This document shows positions 18,668-28,135 of a stretch of 36,226 bases of DNA, piece by piece. The stretch covers positions 1 through 36,226 of the forward strand of contig SSFV01000091.1 of the NCBI GenBank assembly GCA_008015565.1. The letters run 5' to 3'. Both the position numbers and the translations under genes were made by a program. A model generated the notes under the pieces. That model saw only the letters and a list, made by a program, of their open reading frames with translations, was not told the DNA's origin and did no database searches. Numbering within the stretch: the first letter of the stretch is position 1; every line of letters starts with the position of its first letter. The DNA is from Nitrosomonas sp. GTDB lineage: Bacteria; Pseudomonadota; Gammaproteobacteria; Burkholderiales; Nitrosomonadaceae.

Positions 18668-19762
18668 CTAACCAGCAATGATCCCTCCGCCCAAGCACAC
18701 CTTGCTTTCATAAATAACCACAGATTGGCCGGGTGTAACGGCCCATTGATTTTGGGCAAAATCGATCTGGCACCATTCATGATTAAGACTTGAAATCGCG
18801 CACGGGGCATCAGCTTGGCGATAGCGTGTTTTTGCAGAATAAACCCAGTTGCAATGCGGTTGCTTTCCGCTAATCCACGTCAGATCGGTCGCTTTCAGCG
18901 ATGCCCTAAAGAGATCGGCGTGATTGTGGCCTTGCACCACGACCAATACATTTCTGCTGATATCCTTGGCGGATACATACCACGGATCTTCACTGCCGCC
19001 CTGCGTACCGCCGATTCCCAGTCCTTGCCGCTGCCCGATCGTGTAGTACATCAACCCTATATGTTCTCCGACCACTTTGCCTTCAGGCGTTTGGATTTCG
19101 CCCGGCTCACGGGGAAGATAGCGATTCAGAAATTCCCGGAAAGGACGCTCTCCGATAAAACAAATGCCCGTACTGTCTTTTTTAGAAGCATTCGGCAATT
19201 TGAGCTGCCGTGCAATGCTACGCACATCACGCTTATACAGATGGCCAATTGGAAATAAGGTATTGGCCAATTGCGCCTGGCTTAACCGGTACAAGAAATA
19301 GCTCTGATCTTTGGTGCCGTCTTCGCCCTTCAATAATTGAAACATGCCGTCGACTTTCCTGACCTGCGCATAATGGCCTGTCGCGATACAATCCGCACCC
19401 AATTGCGTGGCATGATCGAGAAAAGCCTTGAATTTGATTTCAGCGTTACACAACACATCAGGATTAGGCGTTCGTCCGGCTTGATATTCAGCAAGAAAAT
19501 GCGAAAAAACGCGATCTTTATATTCAACAGAGAAATTCACCGCTTCAATTGGAATATCCAGGACATCCGCAACGGATACTGCATCCAAAAAATCCTGACG
19601 GGAAGAACAATATGTATCGGTATCATCGTCCTCCCAGTTTTTCATAAATAAACCGACCACATCGAAGCCTTGCTGCTTCAACAAATAAGCGGCTACCGAT
19701 GAATCCACACCGCCTGACATACCCACCACCACACGTTTTTTCTTCATTGACTCATGACTCAT
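18668..19762 (-). CDS. mnmA: tRNA-specific 2-thiouridylase MnmA
   Basis: MnmA puts sulfur on C2 of the wobble uridine of tRNA-Lys, -Glu and -Gln, receiving it from the TusE relay or a desulfurase. The PP-loop ATP motif SGGVDSS is at residues 16-22. The two catalytic cysteines are Cys105 ([12 protein letters not shown]) and Cys201 ([12 protein letters not shown]). The length of 364 matches the family. Its start overlaps the nudJ end by 11 bp; another ATG at residue 6 (19747) would put the start 4 nt after the nudJ TGA and keeps the whole PP-loop domain, so the true start is uncertain. The nudJ-mnmA order is the same as in E. coli. Confidence 0.95.
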   Translation of the reverse strand: MSHESMKKKRVVVGMSGGVDSSVAAYLLKQQGFDVVGLFMKNWEDDDTDTYCSSRQDFLDAVSVADVLDIPIEAVNFSVEYKDRVFSHFLAEYQAGRTPNPDVLCNAEIKFKAFLDHATQLGADCIATGHYAQVRKVDGMFQLLKGEDGTKDQSYFLYRLSQAQLANTLFPIGHLYKRDVRSIARQLKLPNASKKDSTGICFIGERPFREFLNRYLPREPGEIQTPEGKVVGEHIGLMYYTIGQRQGLGIGGTQGGSEDPWYVSAKDISRNVLVVVQGHNHADLFRASLKATDLTWISGKQPHCNWVYSAKTRYRQADAPCAISSLNHEWCQIDFAQNQWAVTPGQSVVIYESKVCLGGGIIAG

Positions 19763-20225
19763 AACAAGTCAGCAACTCGAGCGGATAACGTTTGCCAGCA
19801 ATATGATCCTGGATGCATTGCATGACGAGCGGGCTGCGATGCCGGTGTTGTGCCTGATTGATTTCATCCAAACTAAACCATTCCGCGCGCAAAATCCCCA
19901 GGTCCAGGATACGCGCAGGATCGTGGCTTGTGACATGACCAACAAATGCAAAACGCAGGAAAGTCGCGTCTACACGCAAAGAGTGCCATTGATAAACGCC
20001 CAGTAAATATTCGGGCACGAAAGTATAGGCCGTTTCTTCCAACGTTTCCCGTATGGCACCATGCATAATGGACTCACCTGGATCCAAATGCCCGGCAGGT
20101 TGATTTAAAAACAAGCCGCTACCGGCATCCAGTTCTTCTTCCACCAGCAAGTATTTGCCTTCGCGTTCAATTACGGCTGCTACCGTTACATGCGGTTTCC
20201 ATATCATGGTTTTTTCGTGTCCCAT
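19752..20225 (-). CDS. nudJ: NUDIX hydrolase NudJ
   Basis: A NUDIX pyrophosphatase; E. coli NudJ acts on thiamine diphosphate precursors and nucleoside triphosphates. The Nudix box is complete: Gly45, Glu51, Arg59-Glu60 and Glu63-Glu64 in [20 protein letters not shown]. The N-terminal [22 protein letters not shown] and the C-terminal [21 protein letters not shown] segments match the NudJ subfamily. The protein has 157 residues, close to E. coli NudJ (153). A second ATG at 20207 (MIWKPHV) is equally possible and aligns better with relatives. It is co-transcribed with mnmA, which it overlaps. The substrate in this organism is not known. Confidence 0.9.
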   Translation of the reverse strand: MGHEKTMIWKPHVTVAAVIEREGKYLLVEEELDAGSGLFLNQPAGHLDPGESIMHGAIRETLEETAYTFVPEYLLGVYQWHSLRVDATFLRFAFVGHVTSHDPARILDLGILRAEWFSLDEINQAQHRHRSPLVMQCIQDHIAGKRYPLELLTCYES

Positions 20226-20616
20226 CCAATCGCCAAAAATCTCAGTTACCAGAAATTATATTTGTACTAGTCATTCAAAGTTTGAATTATCGCATTGGCG
20301 CTGCCGTTCCGGTTGCAATTCGTGTTAATGTGCCGCAAGTTGACTGGAAAAGATCGAACTCGTCAATGTGTATCAATGATAGATTCCGGAACAGATTAAT
20401 TGAATACCATGAAGATTTATATGGGATAATTTCAACATTGTTCAATTGTAAATCCGGAGTATTCCAATCCTTTATGAACGCTTTCGCTCAAAACTACCCA
20501 AGGCGCCATTGATGTCGGATAAATCTTTTAAAATAATATAGTTATTATTTCCACGAACCGGATTCATCGAACATTACAAATCAACGATCCTATAACGCAT
20601 TAAATCACTTACCTTC
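20226..20616. other. 391-bp gene-free region between nudJ and the DedA gene
   Basis: This divergent intergenic region holds no convincing gene. A 76-codon frame at 20282-20512 has a TTG start, no ribosome site and no recognisable motif. The only structure I see is the AT-rich hairpin at 20531-20550. The region should contain promoters for both neighbours; I could not place them with certainty. Confidence 0.6.
20531..20550. repeat. AT-rich inverted repeat upstream of the DedA gene
   Basis: AAATAATA and TATTATTT face each other around TAGT (8-4-8). It is 67 bp ahead of the DedA start. It could be an operator or just AT-rich promoter DNA; no G-C pair strengthens it. Confidence 0.25.
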
Positions 20617-21282
20617 ATGTTTCTAATAGATTTTATATTGCACATCGATATCCATCTGCAACAACTGTCGTCAGAATATGGATTGTGGATTTATGGCATC
20701 TTGTTCTTGATTGTCTTTTGTGAAACGGGCTTGGTAATCATGCCTTTTTTACCGGGTGATTCATTATTGTTTGCAGCGGGATCGCTCGCTTCATTAAAAG
20801 ATTCGCAGCTTAGTCCGCATGTTCTATTTGTAGGATTATGTATTGCCGGAATTTTAGGAGACTCGGTAAATTATTGGATAGGGAAAAGAACGGGACCCAA
20901 AGTTTTCACTTCGCGTGAATCGCGTTTTTTTAAACGCGAGTACCTCGATAAAACGCATGCGTTTTATCTCAAATATGGCGGAAAGACCATCATTATCGCG
21001 CGCTTCATTCCCATTATTCGTACATTTGCGCCCTTTGTTGCAGGTATCGGAACCATGCCCTACCGTACGTTTATAGCTTATAACGTTGTCGGTGCTGTGT
21101 TGTGGGTTGGTATCTTCGTATACGCAGGTTTTTATTTTGGACAGCTTCCGATGGTGCAACAAAATTTCAAACTTATTATCCTGGCAATTATTATTTTATC
21201 GATCACACCGCCGATCATTGAGTATCTAAAACATCGCTATAACAATAGAAAAAAAGCCAGCAATCCATCCGAAAAATTATGA
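20617..21282 (+). CDS. DedA-family membrane protein
   Basis: A VTT-fold inner-membrane protein of the DedA family; members flip undecaprenyl phosphate or phospholipids and support proton balance and envelope stability. Visible features are [21 protein letters not shown] near residue 35, [13 protein letters not shown], the arginine-containing loop [20 protein letters not shown], and membrane segments at the C-terminus. The protein of 221 residues is the normal family length and is closest in style to E. coli YqjA/YghB. The short lysine-rich tail (NRKKASNP) is probably cytosolic. It is 87 bp ahead of hpnN on the same strand, so both envelope-lipid genes may be linked. The substrate is not shown by sequence. 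Confidence 0.9.
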   Translation: MFLIDFILHIDIHLQQLSSEYGLWIYGILFLIVFCETGLVIMPFLPGDSLLFAAGSLASLKDSQLSPHVLFVGLCIAGILGDSVNYWIGKRTGPKVFTSRESRFFKREYLDKTHAFYLKYGGKTIIIARFIPIIRTFAPFVAGIGTMPYRTFIAYNVVGAVLWVGIFVYAGFYFGQLPMVQQNFKLIILAIIILSITPPIIEYLKHRYNNRKKASNPSEKL

Positions 21283-21369
21283 TTATCAAGATGACTCAAT
21301 AGTAATCCCGCTAATAGCCGATCAGAATTTCAGTGCACAATAAATTGATTCTAGCAAAAAGGTAAAATC

Positions 21370-24015
21370 TTGGAGACTTCAAACAGCCGCATCCAACGCG
21401 CTTTTGCACAATGGGCCAGCATCGCCTATCGTAATGCTTTCTGGGTTCTGTCGATTGCATTAGTGATTGCTATCGTAAGCAGCATTTATATTGCGCGAAA
21501 CCTCGCGATGAACACCGACACAACCGATATGCTTTCCGAAGAGCTGCCGTTTCGCGTCAATCTGAAGCATTACAACAAAACATTTCCGCAAGATATTGAA
21601 ACACTGCTAATTGTGTTGAATGCACCCACACCTGAGCAAGTTCGCTCCGCTACGGAGCGGTTAGCCAGGCAACTTAAACAAGATAGCGCCAATTTTTTTG
21701 AAGTATATTCACCTAGAGTCGATGATTTTACTGCCCGGAACGGCTTGCTTTATCAAAGTATTCCGGAACTCGAACGCATCACCGATAGTCTGGCAGCCGC
21801 TCAGCCTTTGATCACACGTATCACTCAGGACCCCACTTTGACTGCTTTCGCCGATGTTCTAACCGGTGCAGTCGGCGAATTAAACAAGGGCCGCAACATT
21901 GAATTACGTCCCGTGCTGGACGGTGTGAATTCAACGCTAGCGGCGCGCCTTGATGGATCCCCGAAAGCCTTGTCATGGCAGACCATGTTCAGCGGTGAAG
22001 CACAAAAAAATACCTACCAGGAACTCATCATCGTAAAACCAAGGCTCGACTATTCTCAGCTTTTTCCAGCCGAACAATCCATCGCTGCTTTGTATCAAGC
22101 CGCGGAAAGCGTGGGTATCACCGATACAAGTCCAGTGCGTCTGCGCATTACCGGCGAAGTCGCGCTTGCTGAGGACGAACTTAACAGTTCGTTACGTGGC
22201 ATGGAATATGCCGGCCTCATCACGTTCATCCTGGTCGCAGTCGTCCTCTACTTTGCCATGCGCACAGGACGATTAATTCTCAATGTACTGGCTTGCCTGC
22301 TGATGGGTCTTATTCTCACGGCCGCATTTGCTACCGCTGCTGTGGGCCATTTGAACCTGATCTCTATTGCTTTTGCGGTGTTGTATATTGGCTTGGGAGT
22401 GGATTTTGCGATCCACTTTTTGCTACGGTATCGTGAAATGATACAAAATGGTTTGGCGTCTACCGAAGCTATCCGCGCTTCGAGCGGCGATGCCGGCGCA
22501 GCACTTACCGCATGTACCGTCACCAATGCAATTGGTTTTTATGCATTCATCCCTACCGATTATCGTGGCGTTGCGGAACTTGGCATCATTTCCGGCACCG
22601 GCATGATCATCAGCTTATTGGTTACATTTACCATAGGACCGGCACTGCTACGGTATCTGCCGAAACGAGAGCCTGTCAATTCGATTACGAAGAGTTCAAT
22701 AGGTAAAATACTGGAGTTTTCTTTAAAGTGGCGCAGCCCTACTTATAGCATCACTTTGATAGCAACTCTCGCAGCCCTGACGTTATTGCCACAGGTGAGA
22801 TTCGATTATAATTTGCTAAACATGCAGGACCAGGAAGGTGGAGCCGTGCGAACTTTCCGCGAATTGCTGGGCGACCCCGATCTCTCGCCCTGGCATGTCG
22901 CGGTATTGGCCGATAATCTTCAGAAAGCCGAGGTTCTGGCGCAACAATTGAAACAATTGCCTGAAGTAAGCAAGGTTGTAACCATTCGGGATTTTGTACC
23001 CTCTGAGCAGGAAGAAAAATTTTCCCTGATTAAGGAAATGGCGTTGACGATTGGTCCCATTTCCACCGTTCCAGATACCGTAAAAACGAATGACGATCCA
23101 TTAACAGAGCAACATAACGCACTAATCGGACTTAATACGGCCCTGAAGCAATTTGCTGCTAAGCACCCTGACCATTCCGTTACAAAAACCATGAACGCTT
23201 TTACGGCATCGCTTGACACGCTATTTATTCAGCTTGATCAAGCGAGCAATGATGAGAAAAGCAAATTGCTTCAAGCCATAGAACAGGATTGGCTTGCCAT
23301 GTTACCGTTAGCTCTGCAATGCTTGCGAACCGCTACGGAGGCCAGTCCGTTTGAACAAAAAGACCTTCCCGCTGCGCTGAGTGAGCGCTGGCACAGCACG
23401 GCAGGAGAATACCGCTTAGCGGTTTATCCTGCAGAAGATCTGAATGACAATCACGCACTGCGCCGCTTTGTCCTGGCTGTGCAAAAAATCGCGCCACAAG
23501 CCATCGGCGAGCCGGTAATTAGTTTAGAAGCAGGTGAAGCAGTGGTACGGGCATTCATTGAAGCTTTTTCGCTATCGCTGATCGGTGTCGTGATCATTCT
23601 CCTGGTACTCTTGCGCAGCATCCGGTATACCTTGCTGGTGTTACTGCCGCTTTTACTATCCAGCCTGTTCACTGCAGCGTTCACCGTATTGCTCGATACA
23701 CCCTTCAATTTCGCCAATATCATTGCGTTGCCATTATTACTGGGACTCGGAATCGACAGCAGTTTACACATGGTGCATCGTAGCCTGAACAATAAGCTGG
23801 TCAGTGAAATTCTCATTCACACCAGTACTGCCCGCGCCATCTTTTATAGTGCCCTGACCACTTCAGTCAGTTTTGCAAGTCTCATGCTGTCATCGCACCA
23901 AGGCACCGCCAGTATGGGAATATTGCTTACCGTGGGACTAACATTCACACTGATTTGCACACTGGTAATATTACCGGCACTGTTACAAACTCCGTCGTCG
24001 CAAGGAGACCGCTAG
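21370..24015 (+). CDS. hpnN: Hopanoid-associated RND transporter HpnN
   Basis: An inner-membrane RND/MMPL-type protein that moves hopanoids to the outer membrane in Rhodopseudomonas and Burkholderia. It has 881 residues, the usual HpnN length, with two MMPL halves: a first membrane helix at about 22-42, a periplasmic domain, six helices at about 270-430, a second periplasmic domain, and six helices at about 735-875 (GLGIDSSLHMVHRSL in the second half; YIGLGVDFAIHFLLRYREM in the first). The N-terminal NTDTTDMLSEELPFRVNL motif is typical of HpnN. The start is TTG at 21370 with AAAAAGG about 8 nt upstream. No other hopanoid gene (shc, hpnH and so on) is in this window; it stands alone beside DedA. 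Confidence 0.88.
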   Translation: METSNSRIQRAFAQWASIAYRNAFWVLSIALVIAIVSSIYIARNLAMNTDTTDMLSEELPFRVNLKHYNKTFPQDIETLLIVLNAPTPEQVRSATERLARQLKQDSANFFEVYSPRVDDFTARNGLLYQSIPELERITDSLAAAQPLITRITQDPTLTAFADVLTGAVGELNKGRNIELRPVLDGVNSTLAARLDGSPKALSWQTMFSGEAQKNTYQELIIVKPRLDYSQLFPAEQSIAALYQAAESVGITDTSPVRLRITGEVALAEDELNSSLRGMEYAGLITFILVAVVLYFAMRTGRLILNVLACLLMGLILTAAFATAAVGHLNLISIAFAVLYIGLGVDFAIHFLLRYREMIQNGLASTEAIRASSGDAGAALTACTVTNAIGFYAFIPTDYRGVAELGIISGTGMIISLLVTFTIGPALLRYLPKREPVNSITKSSIGKILEFSLKWRSPTYSITLIATLAALTLLPQVRFDYNLLNMQDQEGGAVRTFRELLGDPDLSPWHVAVLADNLQKAEVLAQQLKQLPEVSKVVTIRDFVPSEQEEKFSLIKEMALTIGPISTVPDTVKTNDDPLTEQHNALIGLNTALKQFAAKHPDHSVTKTMNAFTASLDTLFIQLDQASNDEKSKLLQAIEQDWLAMLPLALQCLRTATEASPFEQKDLPAALSERWHSTAGEYRLAVYPAEDLNDNHALRRFVLAVQKIAPQAIGEPVISLEAGEAVVRAFIEAFSLSLIGVVIILLVLLRSIRYTLLVLLPLLLSSLFTAAFTVLLDTPFNFANIIALPLLLGLGIDSSLHMVHRSLNNKLVSEILIHTSTARAIFYSALTTSVSFASLMLSSHQGTASMGILLTVGLTFTLICTLVILPALLQTPSSQGDR

Positions 24016-24034
24016 AACAGACTGCAATTCCTTT

Positions 24035-24061
24035 AAAAGATAATGCTAGTGACGATCTTTT
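24035..24061. terminator. Weak inverted repeat between convergent hpnN and permease
   Basis: AAAAGAT (24035-24041) and ATCTTTT (24055-24061) face each other around 13 bp in the short gap between convergent genes, and the right arm falls inside the end of the permease gene. Few G-C pairs; it might serve both genes but is weak. Confidence 0.3.
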
Positions 24062-25611
24062 GATGCTGGAGTATCCTGCACGGATTCCGAAAGAGGGCGG
24101 ATGGGCGCAATGATGTCTTCTCCTCCGGATGGGGTGTCAATTCCTCTGGCAACATGACTTTTACGGTAACCATACAGAAAATAAAAAATCAACCCTATAC
24201 CGGACCAGATTGGAAAAACCAATTTGGCATCGTTAGGCAGAAATAAAAACAATGTAATGCAACCCGCTACGGCAAGCGGCCCTATCAGCCAAATTGCCGG
24301 CGTCCTGAATGGCCGTGCGCGATGCTTGTCTTTGATGCGCAGAATCATCACCGATAACGCCACAATCATAAAAGCGAATAACGTGCCGGAGTTGGATATA
24401 TCCGCCAATTTACCCACAGGGAAAAAAGCCGCCGCAATGGTTACACCAACGCCCGTTACATAAGTCACGATATGCGGTGTTTTAAAACGCGCATGAATCC
24501 GGCTTAATATTTCAGGCAACAGGCCGTCACGCGACATCACGAAAAAAATTCTGGTCTGGCCGTATAGCATCATCAAAACCACCGATGGTAAAGCCAGAAA
24601 AGCGGTCAATCCAAGCAGGTTACCAAATTTTTCCCATCCAATTTCACGCAAAACCAATGCCAGTGCTTCCCGGGAACAAACCAGCGGTTGTTGCCCGGCG
24701 GCAGCCAGCGACTGGCATTGTTCCGCCAATACCAGCGAACCCGGAACCAATCCTTTACCCGTGCTATCCAGCAACGGTTGTGCGCCAATCGAACCAATCG
24801 CACCCGCCGAGATCAGCAGATAAAAAAACGTGCAAATGCCTAATGAAGCAATTAAACCGATCGGCACATTACGATGCGGATCTTTGGTTTCTTCAGCCGC
24901 GGTCGACACTGCATCAAATCCAACATAAGCAAAAAAAATTGATGACGCCGCCGCAATGACACCGGCTTCGCCCAAAGGCAAAAAAGGCTGAAAATTATCA
25001 ATATTTGCAACCGGTAGCGTCAATGCAATAAAAAGTGTCAACGCCGCAATTTTGATCGCAACCAGAACAGCGTTAAATGCAGCGCTTTCTCGTGTGCCCA
25101 CGACCAAAAGACCTACTACGAAGATACAAATGAAAATTGCCGGCAAATTGATAATACCGCCGGCAAAAGGCCCGTTCGCCAATGCAAAAGGAATTTTGAT
25201 TCCCAAAGAATTGTCGAGCAATCCGACAAAGTAACCAGACCAACCTACAGCAACTGCACTCGCCGCTACCGAATATTCGAGCATCAATGCCCATCCTACC
25301 AGCCATGCGACGAACTCTCCCAAGACCGCGTAGGAATAAGTATACGCAGAACCCGAAACAGGAACCATTGAAGCTAGCTCGGAGTAACAAAGTGCCGCAA
25401 CGATACAAACAAGACTGGCAATAACAAACGATAACATCATCCCGGGACCTGCTTTTTGCGCCGCCTCAGCAGTCAATACAAAAATACCGGTACCAATAAT
25501 CGCACCGACGCCCAGCAGTGTTAATTGCCATGCACCCAGCGAGCGATGCAAGCTCTTCTTTTTTGCTGTTGCCAGAATGGCATCCAGTGATTTGACGCGC
25601 CAGAAAATCAT
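24046..25611 (-). CDS. APC-superfamily amino-acid permease
   Basis: A 12-14 helix transporter of the amino acid-polyamine-organocation superfamily, cationic amino-acid transporter (CAT/YfnA-like) branch. The first helix holds the substrate-binding GVGAIIGTGIFVLTAEAA segment, followed by CYSELASMVPVSGSAYTY and, in helix 6, FFAYVGFDAVSTAAEETKDP with the family glutamates. It has 521 residues. The start ATG at 25611 gives the short basic cytosolic head expected. The gene is convergent with hpnN and separated by 220 bp from the HxlR gene. The actual amino acid is not predictable with confidence; cationic or branched amino acids are usual in the branch. Confidence 0.9.
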   Translation of the reverse strand: MIFWRVKSLDAILATAKKKSLHRSLGAWQLTLLGVGAIIGTGIFVLTAEAAQKAGPGMMLSFVIASLVCIVAALCYSELASMVPVSGSAYTYSYAVLGEFVAWLVGWALMLEYSVAASAVAVGWSGYFVGLLDNSLGIKIPFALANGPFAGGIINLPAIFICIFVVGLLVVGTRESAAFNAVLVAIKIAALTLFIALTLPVANIDNFQPFLPLGEAGVIAAASSIFFAYVGFDAVSTAAEETKDPHRNVPIGLIASLGICTFFYLLISAGAIGSIGAQPLLDSTGKGLVPGSLVLAEQCQSLAAAGQQPLVCSREALALVLREIGWEKFGNLLGLTAFLALPSVVLMMLYGQTRIFFVMSRDGLLPEILSRIHARFKTPHIVTYVTGVGVTIAAAFFPVGKLADISNSGTLFAFMIVALSVMILRIKDKHRARPFRTPAIWLIGPLAVAGCITLFLFLPNDAKLVFPIWSGIGLIFYFLYGYRKSHVARGIDTPSGGEDIIAPIRPLSESVQDTPASKDRH

Positions 25612-25831
25612 GAACTCTCTTCCTTTTCGTTAATATCTCTGAAATTCTGGGGGCATAGTGTACAAGAAATGATAGTCAAGTGAAGATAAAATGAAACCCG
25701 GTACCGGAAGTCCCTGACTCTTAAAAAGACTACTATTGATCAGAATTGCCGGTAGCAGATAGCTTCTAAATTCCGAGATTGGAAACAGTTACAATATCTA
25801 AAAATCGCCCCGAAGCTTCGTGCAACGACCC

Positions 25832-26194
25832 TTATTTATAAGGCTTAAAAACCATAGAGCCCGGATAATAAATTTGCCCCCATTTAACTAAAGCTTCCAG
25901 TACCGGTCTTAGATCCTCACCTTTTTTCGTAAGAATATATTGATAACGCAGCGGTTTCTCTTGATAAGCTTGTTGCACAACAATTCCAGCTATTTCCAGC
26001 TTTCTCAGCCGATCCGCTAAGATATTCGTGGCAATCCGCTCGGGTGATGTCATTAACTCTTGATAGCGCTTTTTACCTAACAATAAATCACGAATAATCA
26101 ATAACGTCCATTTATCACCAAGCTGATCTAACGCACAGGCAATCGGACAACAGGAACGTTCAAAAACAGGCCGATCCAAATTCTCTTCCATCAA
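25832..26194 (-). CDS. HxlR-family transcription regulator
   Basis: A winged-helix DNA-binding regulator of the HxlR/MarR-like type. The pattern CCPIACALDQLGDKWTLLIIRDLL, then RYQELMTSPERIATNILADRLRKLE and LRYQYILTKKGEDLRPVLEALVKWG is typical. At 120 residues it matches the family. Cys residues in the ERSCCPIAC head could sense redox or thiol stress, as in some members; this is inference. It is divergent from the glutathione-transferase gene, with 148 bp between starts, and probably controls it and itself. Confidence 0.92.
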   Translation of the reverse strand: MMEENLDRPVFERSCCPIACALDQLGDKWTLLIIRDLLLGKKRYQELMTSPERIATNILADRLRKLEIAGIVVQQAYQEKPLRYQYILTKKGEDLRPVLEALVKWGQIYYPGSMVFKPYK

Positions 26195-26255
26195 ATATTG
26201 AGCCTCATTATGCCAATAAAGTAGCGATTCAATAGAGCATACTGTAAAACATTAG

Positions 26256-26270
26256 CTTGCAATCAGCAAG
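26256..26270. promoter_or_regulatory. Short inverted repeat between HxlR and GST genes
   Basis: CTTGC-AATCA-GCAAG, a 5-5-5 dyad, lies between the divergent start sites. It is a candidate HxlR-type operator; short enough to occur by chance. Confidence 0.25.
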
Positions 26271-26342
26271 TCTTCGCGGTAAAGTTTTTTGCGACATACA
26301 AGTCGCGTCCAGCTAGATGAAACTACAACGAGGATTACTAAC

Positions 26343-27044
26343 ATGCTCAAGCTGTATCAATTTGAACGTACCTGGGGTATCCCCAACTTAAGCCCTTTTT
26401 GCTGTAAAGTCGAAACATATTTACGTATGGCCGGCATTGATTATGAAATCAAACCAGCACTGCCACTGCGCGCGCCAAAGGGTAAATTGCCGTACATCGA
26501 AGATAATGGCTGGAAGTTGGCTGACTCGCGCTTTATCGTCACCTATCTTAAATCAACTTATAGCAATCTAGATCAAGCGTTAAACGAAATGCAGTTGGGC
26601 GCTTCTGTTGCCATACAACGTATGCTTGAAGAACATTTATTTTGGGTTGCGCTGTATTCCCGCTGGCAATATACCGATGAAAACTGGCAGGCTAATAAAC
26701 AAGCCATTTTTGGCAAACTGCCACCAATTATCCGGGATCTTGCTGCAAGCCACACACGTAAAAAAATCCAGCAGCAAATTCTAGGTCATGGAATTGGCAG
26801 ACATCAAACCGATGAAATCTTCGCGCTCGGCAAGCAAGATATTGATGCACTCGCTGCAAGTCTCGGTGATAAACCGTATTTCCTTAACGACCAGCCAACC
26901 ACATTAGACGCCTCGGCATTTGGTATGTTGATCAATATTATCGCTTGCCCAATCGAATCGCCATTAAAAGAATACAGCTTGTCCAAGAATAACCTGGTTC
27001 AATATGTCGAGCGAATCAAGCGCAAATACTATTCGGATTGCTAA
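26343..27044 (+). CDS. Glutathione S-transferase family protein
   Basis: A thioredoxin-fold N-terminal domain (LKLYQFERTWGIPNLSPFCCKVETYLRMAGIDYEIK, shortened here in description to its WGIPNLSPFCC core at residues 11-20) followed by a helical C-terminal domain ending near residue 233. The sequence type is the metaxin/FAX-like GST branch, with LPYIEDNGWKLADSRFI as the glutathione-site segment. ATG at 26343 is chosen because GAGG at 26330 lies 9 nt ahead and the fold begins right after it; an upstream frame to 26289 adds 18 unlikely residues. A glutathione-dependent role in detoxification is a family-level guess; divergence from HxlR suggests it is inducible. Confidence 0.85.
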   Translation: MLKLYQFERTWGIPNLSPFCCKVETYLRMAGIDYEIKPALPLRAPKGKLPYIEDNGWKLADSRFIVTYLKSTYSNLDQALNEMQLGASVAIQRMLEEHLFWVALYSRWQYTDENWQANKQAIFGKLPPIIRDLAASHTRKKIQQQILGHGIGRHQTDEIFALGKQDIDALAASLGDKPYFLNDQPTTLDASAFGMLINIIACPIESPLKEYSLSKNNLVQYVERIKRKYYSDC

Positions 27045-27106
27045 ATAACTTTATATCGCAGGCCTAATTCTGCAAACCAAATGAAATCACAATAAAATGA
27101 GGTAAA

Positions 27107-27241
27107 ATGACCTCGGATGAGTTGAAGACCATAGCTATTGCCGGAGAGGACAGCAACATGAGTATTCTTATTTTATTAATCATAGCGTTAATTCTATCAT
27201 TTGCTTTCAGCTGCAATCAGGATTCTTACCGCCTCATCTAG
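27107..27241 (+). CDS. Possible 44-residue single-helix membrane peptide
   Basis: A frame from ATG 27107 or the inner ATG 27158 encodes an acidic head (TSDELKTIAIAGEDSN) and one hydrophobic helix (MSILILLIIALILSFAFSC) ending in NQDSYRLI. GGAGAGGA at 27143-27150 sits about 7 nt ahead of the inner ATG, a better ribosome site than most genes here. A small hairpin GAGGT/ACCTC (27099-27114) overlaps the outer start. The opening of the peptide resembles the membrane head of the HIRAN gene 250 bp downstream (both MSI plus Leu/Ile helix). It may be a real small protein, or the leftover of a duplicated start. Confidence 0.35.
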   Translation: MTSDELKTIAIAGEDSNMSILILLIIALILSFAFSCNQDSYRLI

Positions 27242-27488
27242 GATGTCAAGCTCCCGATGCTCAAAAAAACCAGTATAAATAAGAGCGGGCCCATCCTTTT
27301 TAGATACAACTGGCTAAATTATCCATCACCTGCCTGTCATGGAATTTTTACAAACACTTGACCAGCTGCGGCGGTAAATTTATTGCACAATTCAATCCAC
27401 ACACCAAGCCATTTGCTTCAATTCCGGCAACAACCATTGAAAATGCAATGCAACAATGATTCTGCAACGCTCACAGGCGGAAATTGAT
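27242..27488. other. Gene-free stretch ahead of the HIRAN gene
   Basis: No gene of convincing form is seen on either strand. The region should hold the promoter of the HIRAN-domain gene. Together with the uncertain small peptide it makes about 440 bp between the GST gene and the HIRAN gene. Confidence 0.5.
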
Positions 27489-28064
27489 ATGAGTATCTTT
27501 TCGATCCTCGTTCTTTCGTTATTTTTAGGATTAATTGTCGGAGCAGGTGTCGACAAATCGCAAATTCTTCCCATAGCACTCGTATCTGCAGTCATTCTTT
27601 TTATTAACCGGAATAAAATTGGCACCACTGATACCGCGTTACAACCGGATAATGATTTGCAACGAGGCACTGCTTCAGGTAAAAACTATTACACATGGCA
27701 AGAATCGGGGCAATTTACATTTAAAGTGGCAACAAAATCGTTTCAAGGTGCTATTCAGCAATTGCTACAAAAAAATACTGCATGCTCCGATGTAAATTCA
27801 GTTCCCAGAGAACACATTTTTCAAGCTTGTTTGATACCCGACAACGATAATCCTTATAACAACAACGCCATCCGTATTGACATAGATAACCGTACGGTAG
27901 GTTTCTTAAACCTTGATGAGGCTCTCAAGTTCCGTGCTAGGCTTGAAACAAAGGGCTTGTCAAATCAAATCACACTTTGCCGTGCGATCGTGATAGAAGG
28001 TGCTGAAGAAAATGATAAAACGCCCAGTTACAATGTCTGGCTGGACATTGATGCATTCGAATGA
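27489..28064 (+). CDS. Membrane-anchored HIRAN-domain protein
   Basis: The first 30 residues (MSIFSILVLSLFLGLIVGAG and more) form one or two membrane segments; then comes a linker, and from about residue 75 a HIRAN-type domain (HIFQACLIPDNDNPYNNNAIRIDIDNRTVGFLNLDEALKFRARL split over the domain, ending in YNVWLDIDAF). HIRAN domains bind DNA 3'-ends or ends at stalled replication forks in SNF2 enzymes; short bacterial stand-alone ones are of unknown function. The start at 27489 has AGGCGGA 7-8 nt upstream, better than the frame start at 27456. A membrane anchor for such a domain is unusual. It neighbours no nuclease or helicase here. Function not inferred. Confidence 0.8.
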   Translation: MSIFSILVLSLFLGLIVGAGVDKSQILPIALVSAVILFINRNKIGTTDTALQPDNDLQRGTASGKNYYTWQESGQFTFKVATKSFQGAIQQLLQKNTACSDVNSVPREHIFQACLIPDNDNPYNNNAIRIDIDNRTVGFLNLDEALKFRARLETKGLSNQITLCRAIVIEGAEENDKTPSYNVWLDIDAFE

Positions 28065-28135
28065 CTGAAGTTCTCATTACAAAAGGCGTCAGGTATTCGA
28101 CCCCATGAATCAACTTGAATCAGCAAAAAGCACAA

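Noticed and set aside
20282-20512. 76-codon frame between nudJ and DedA
   Set aside because: TTG start without ribosome site, no recognisable motif, uneven composition; treated as non-coding.
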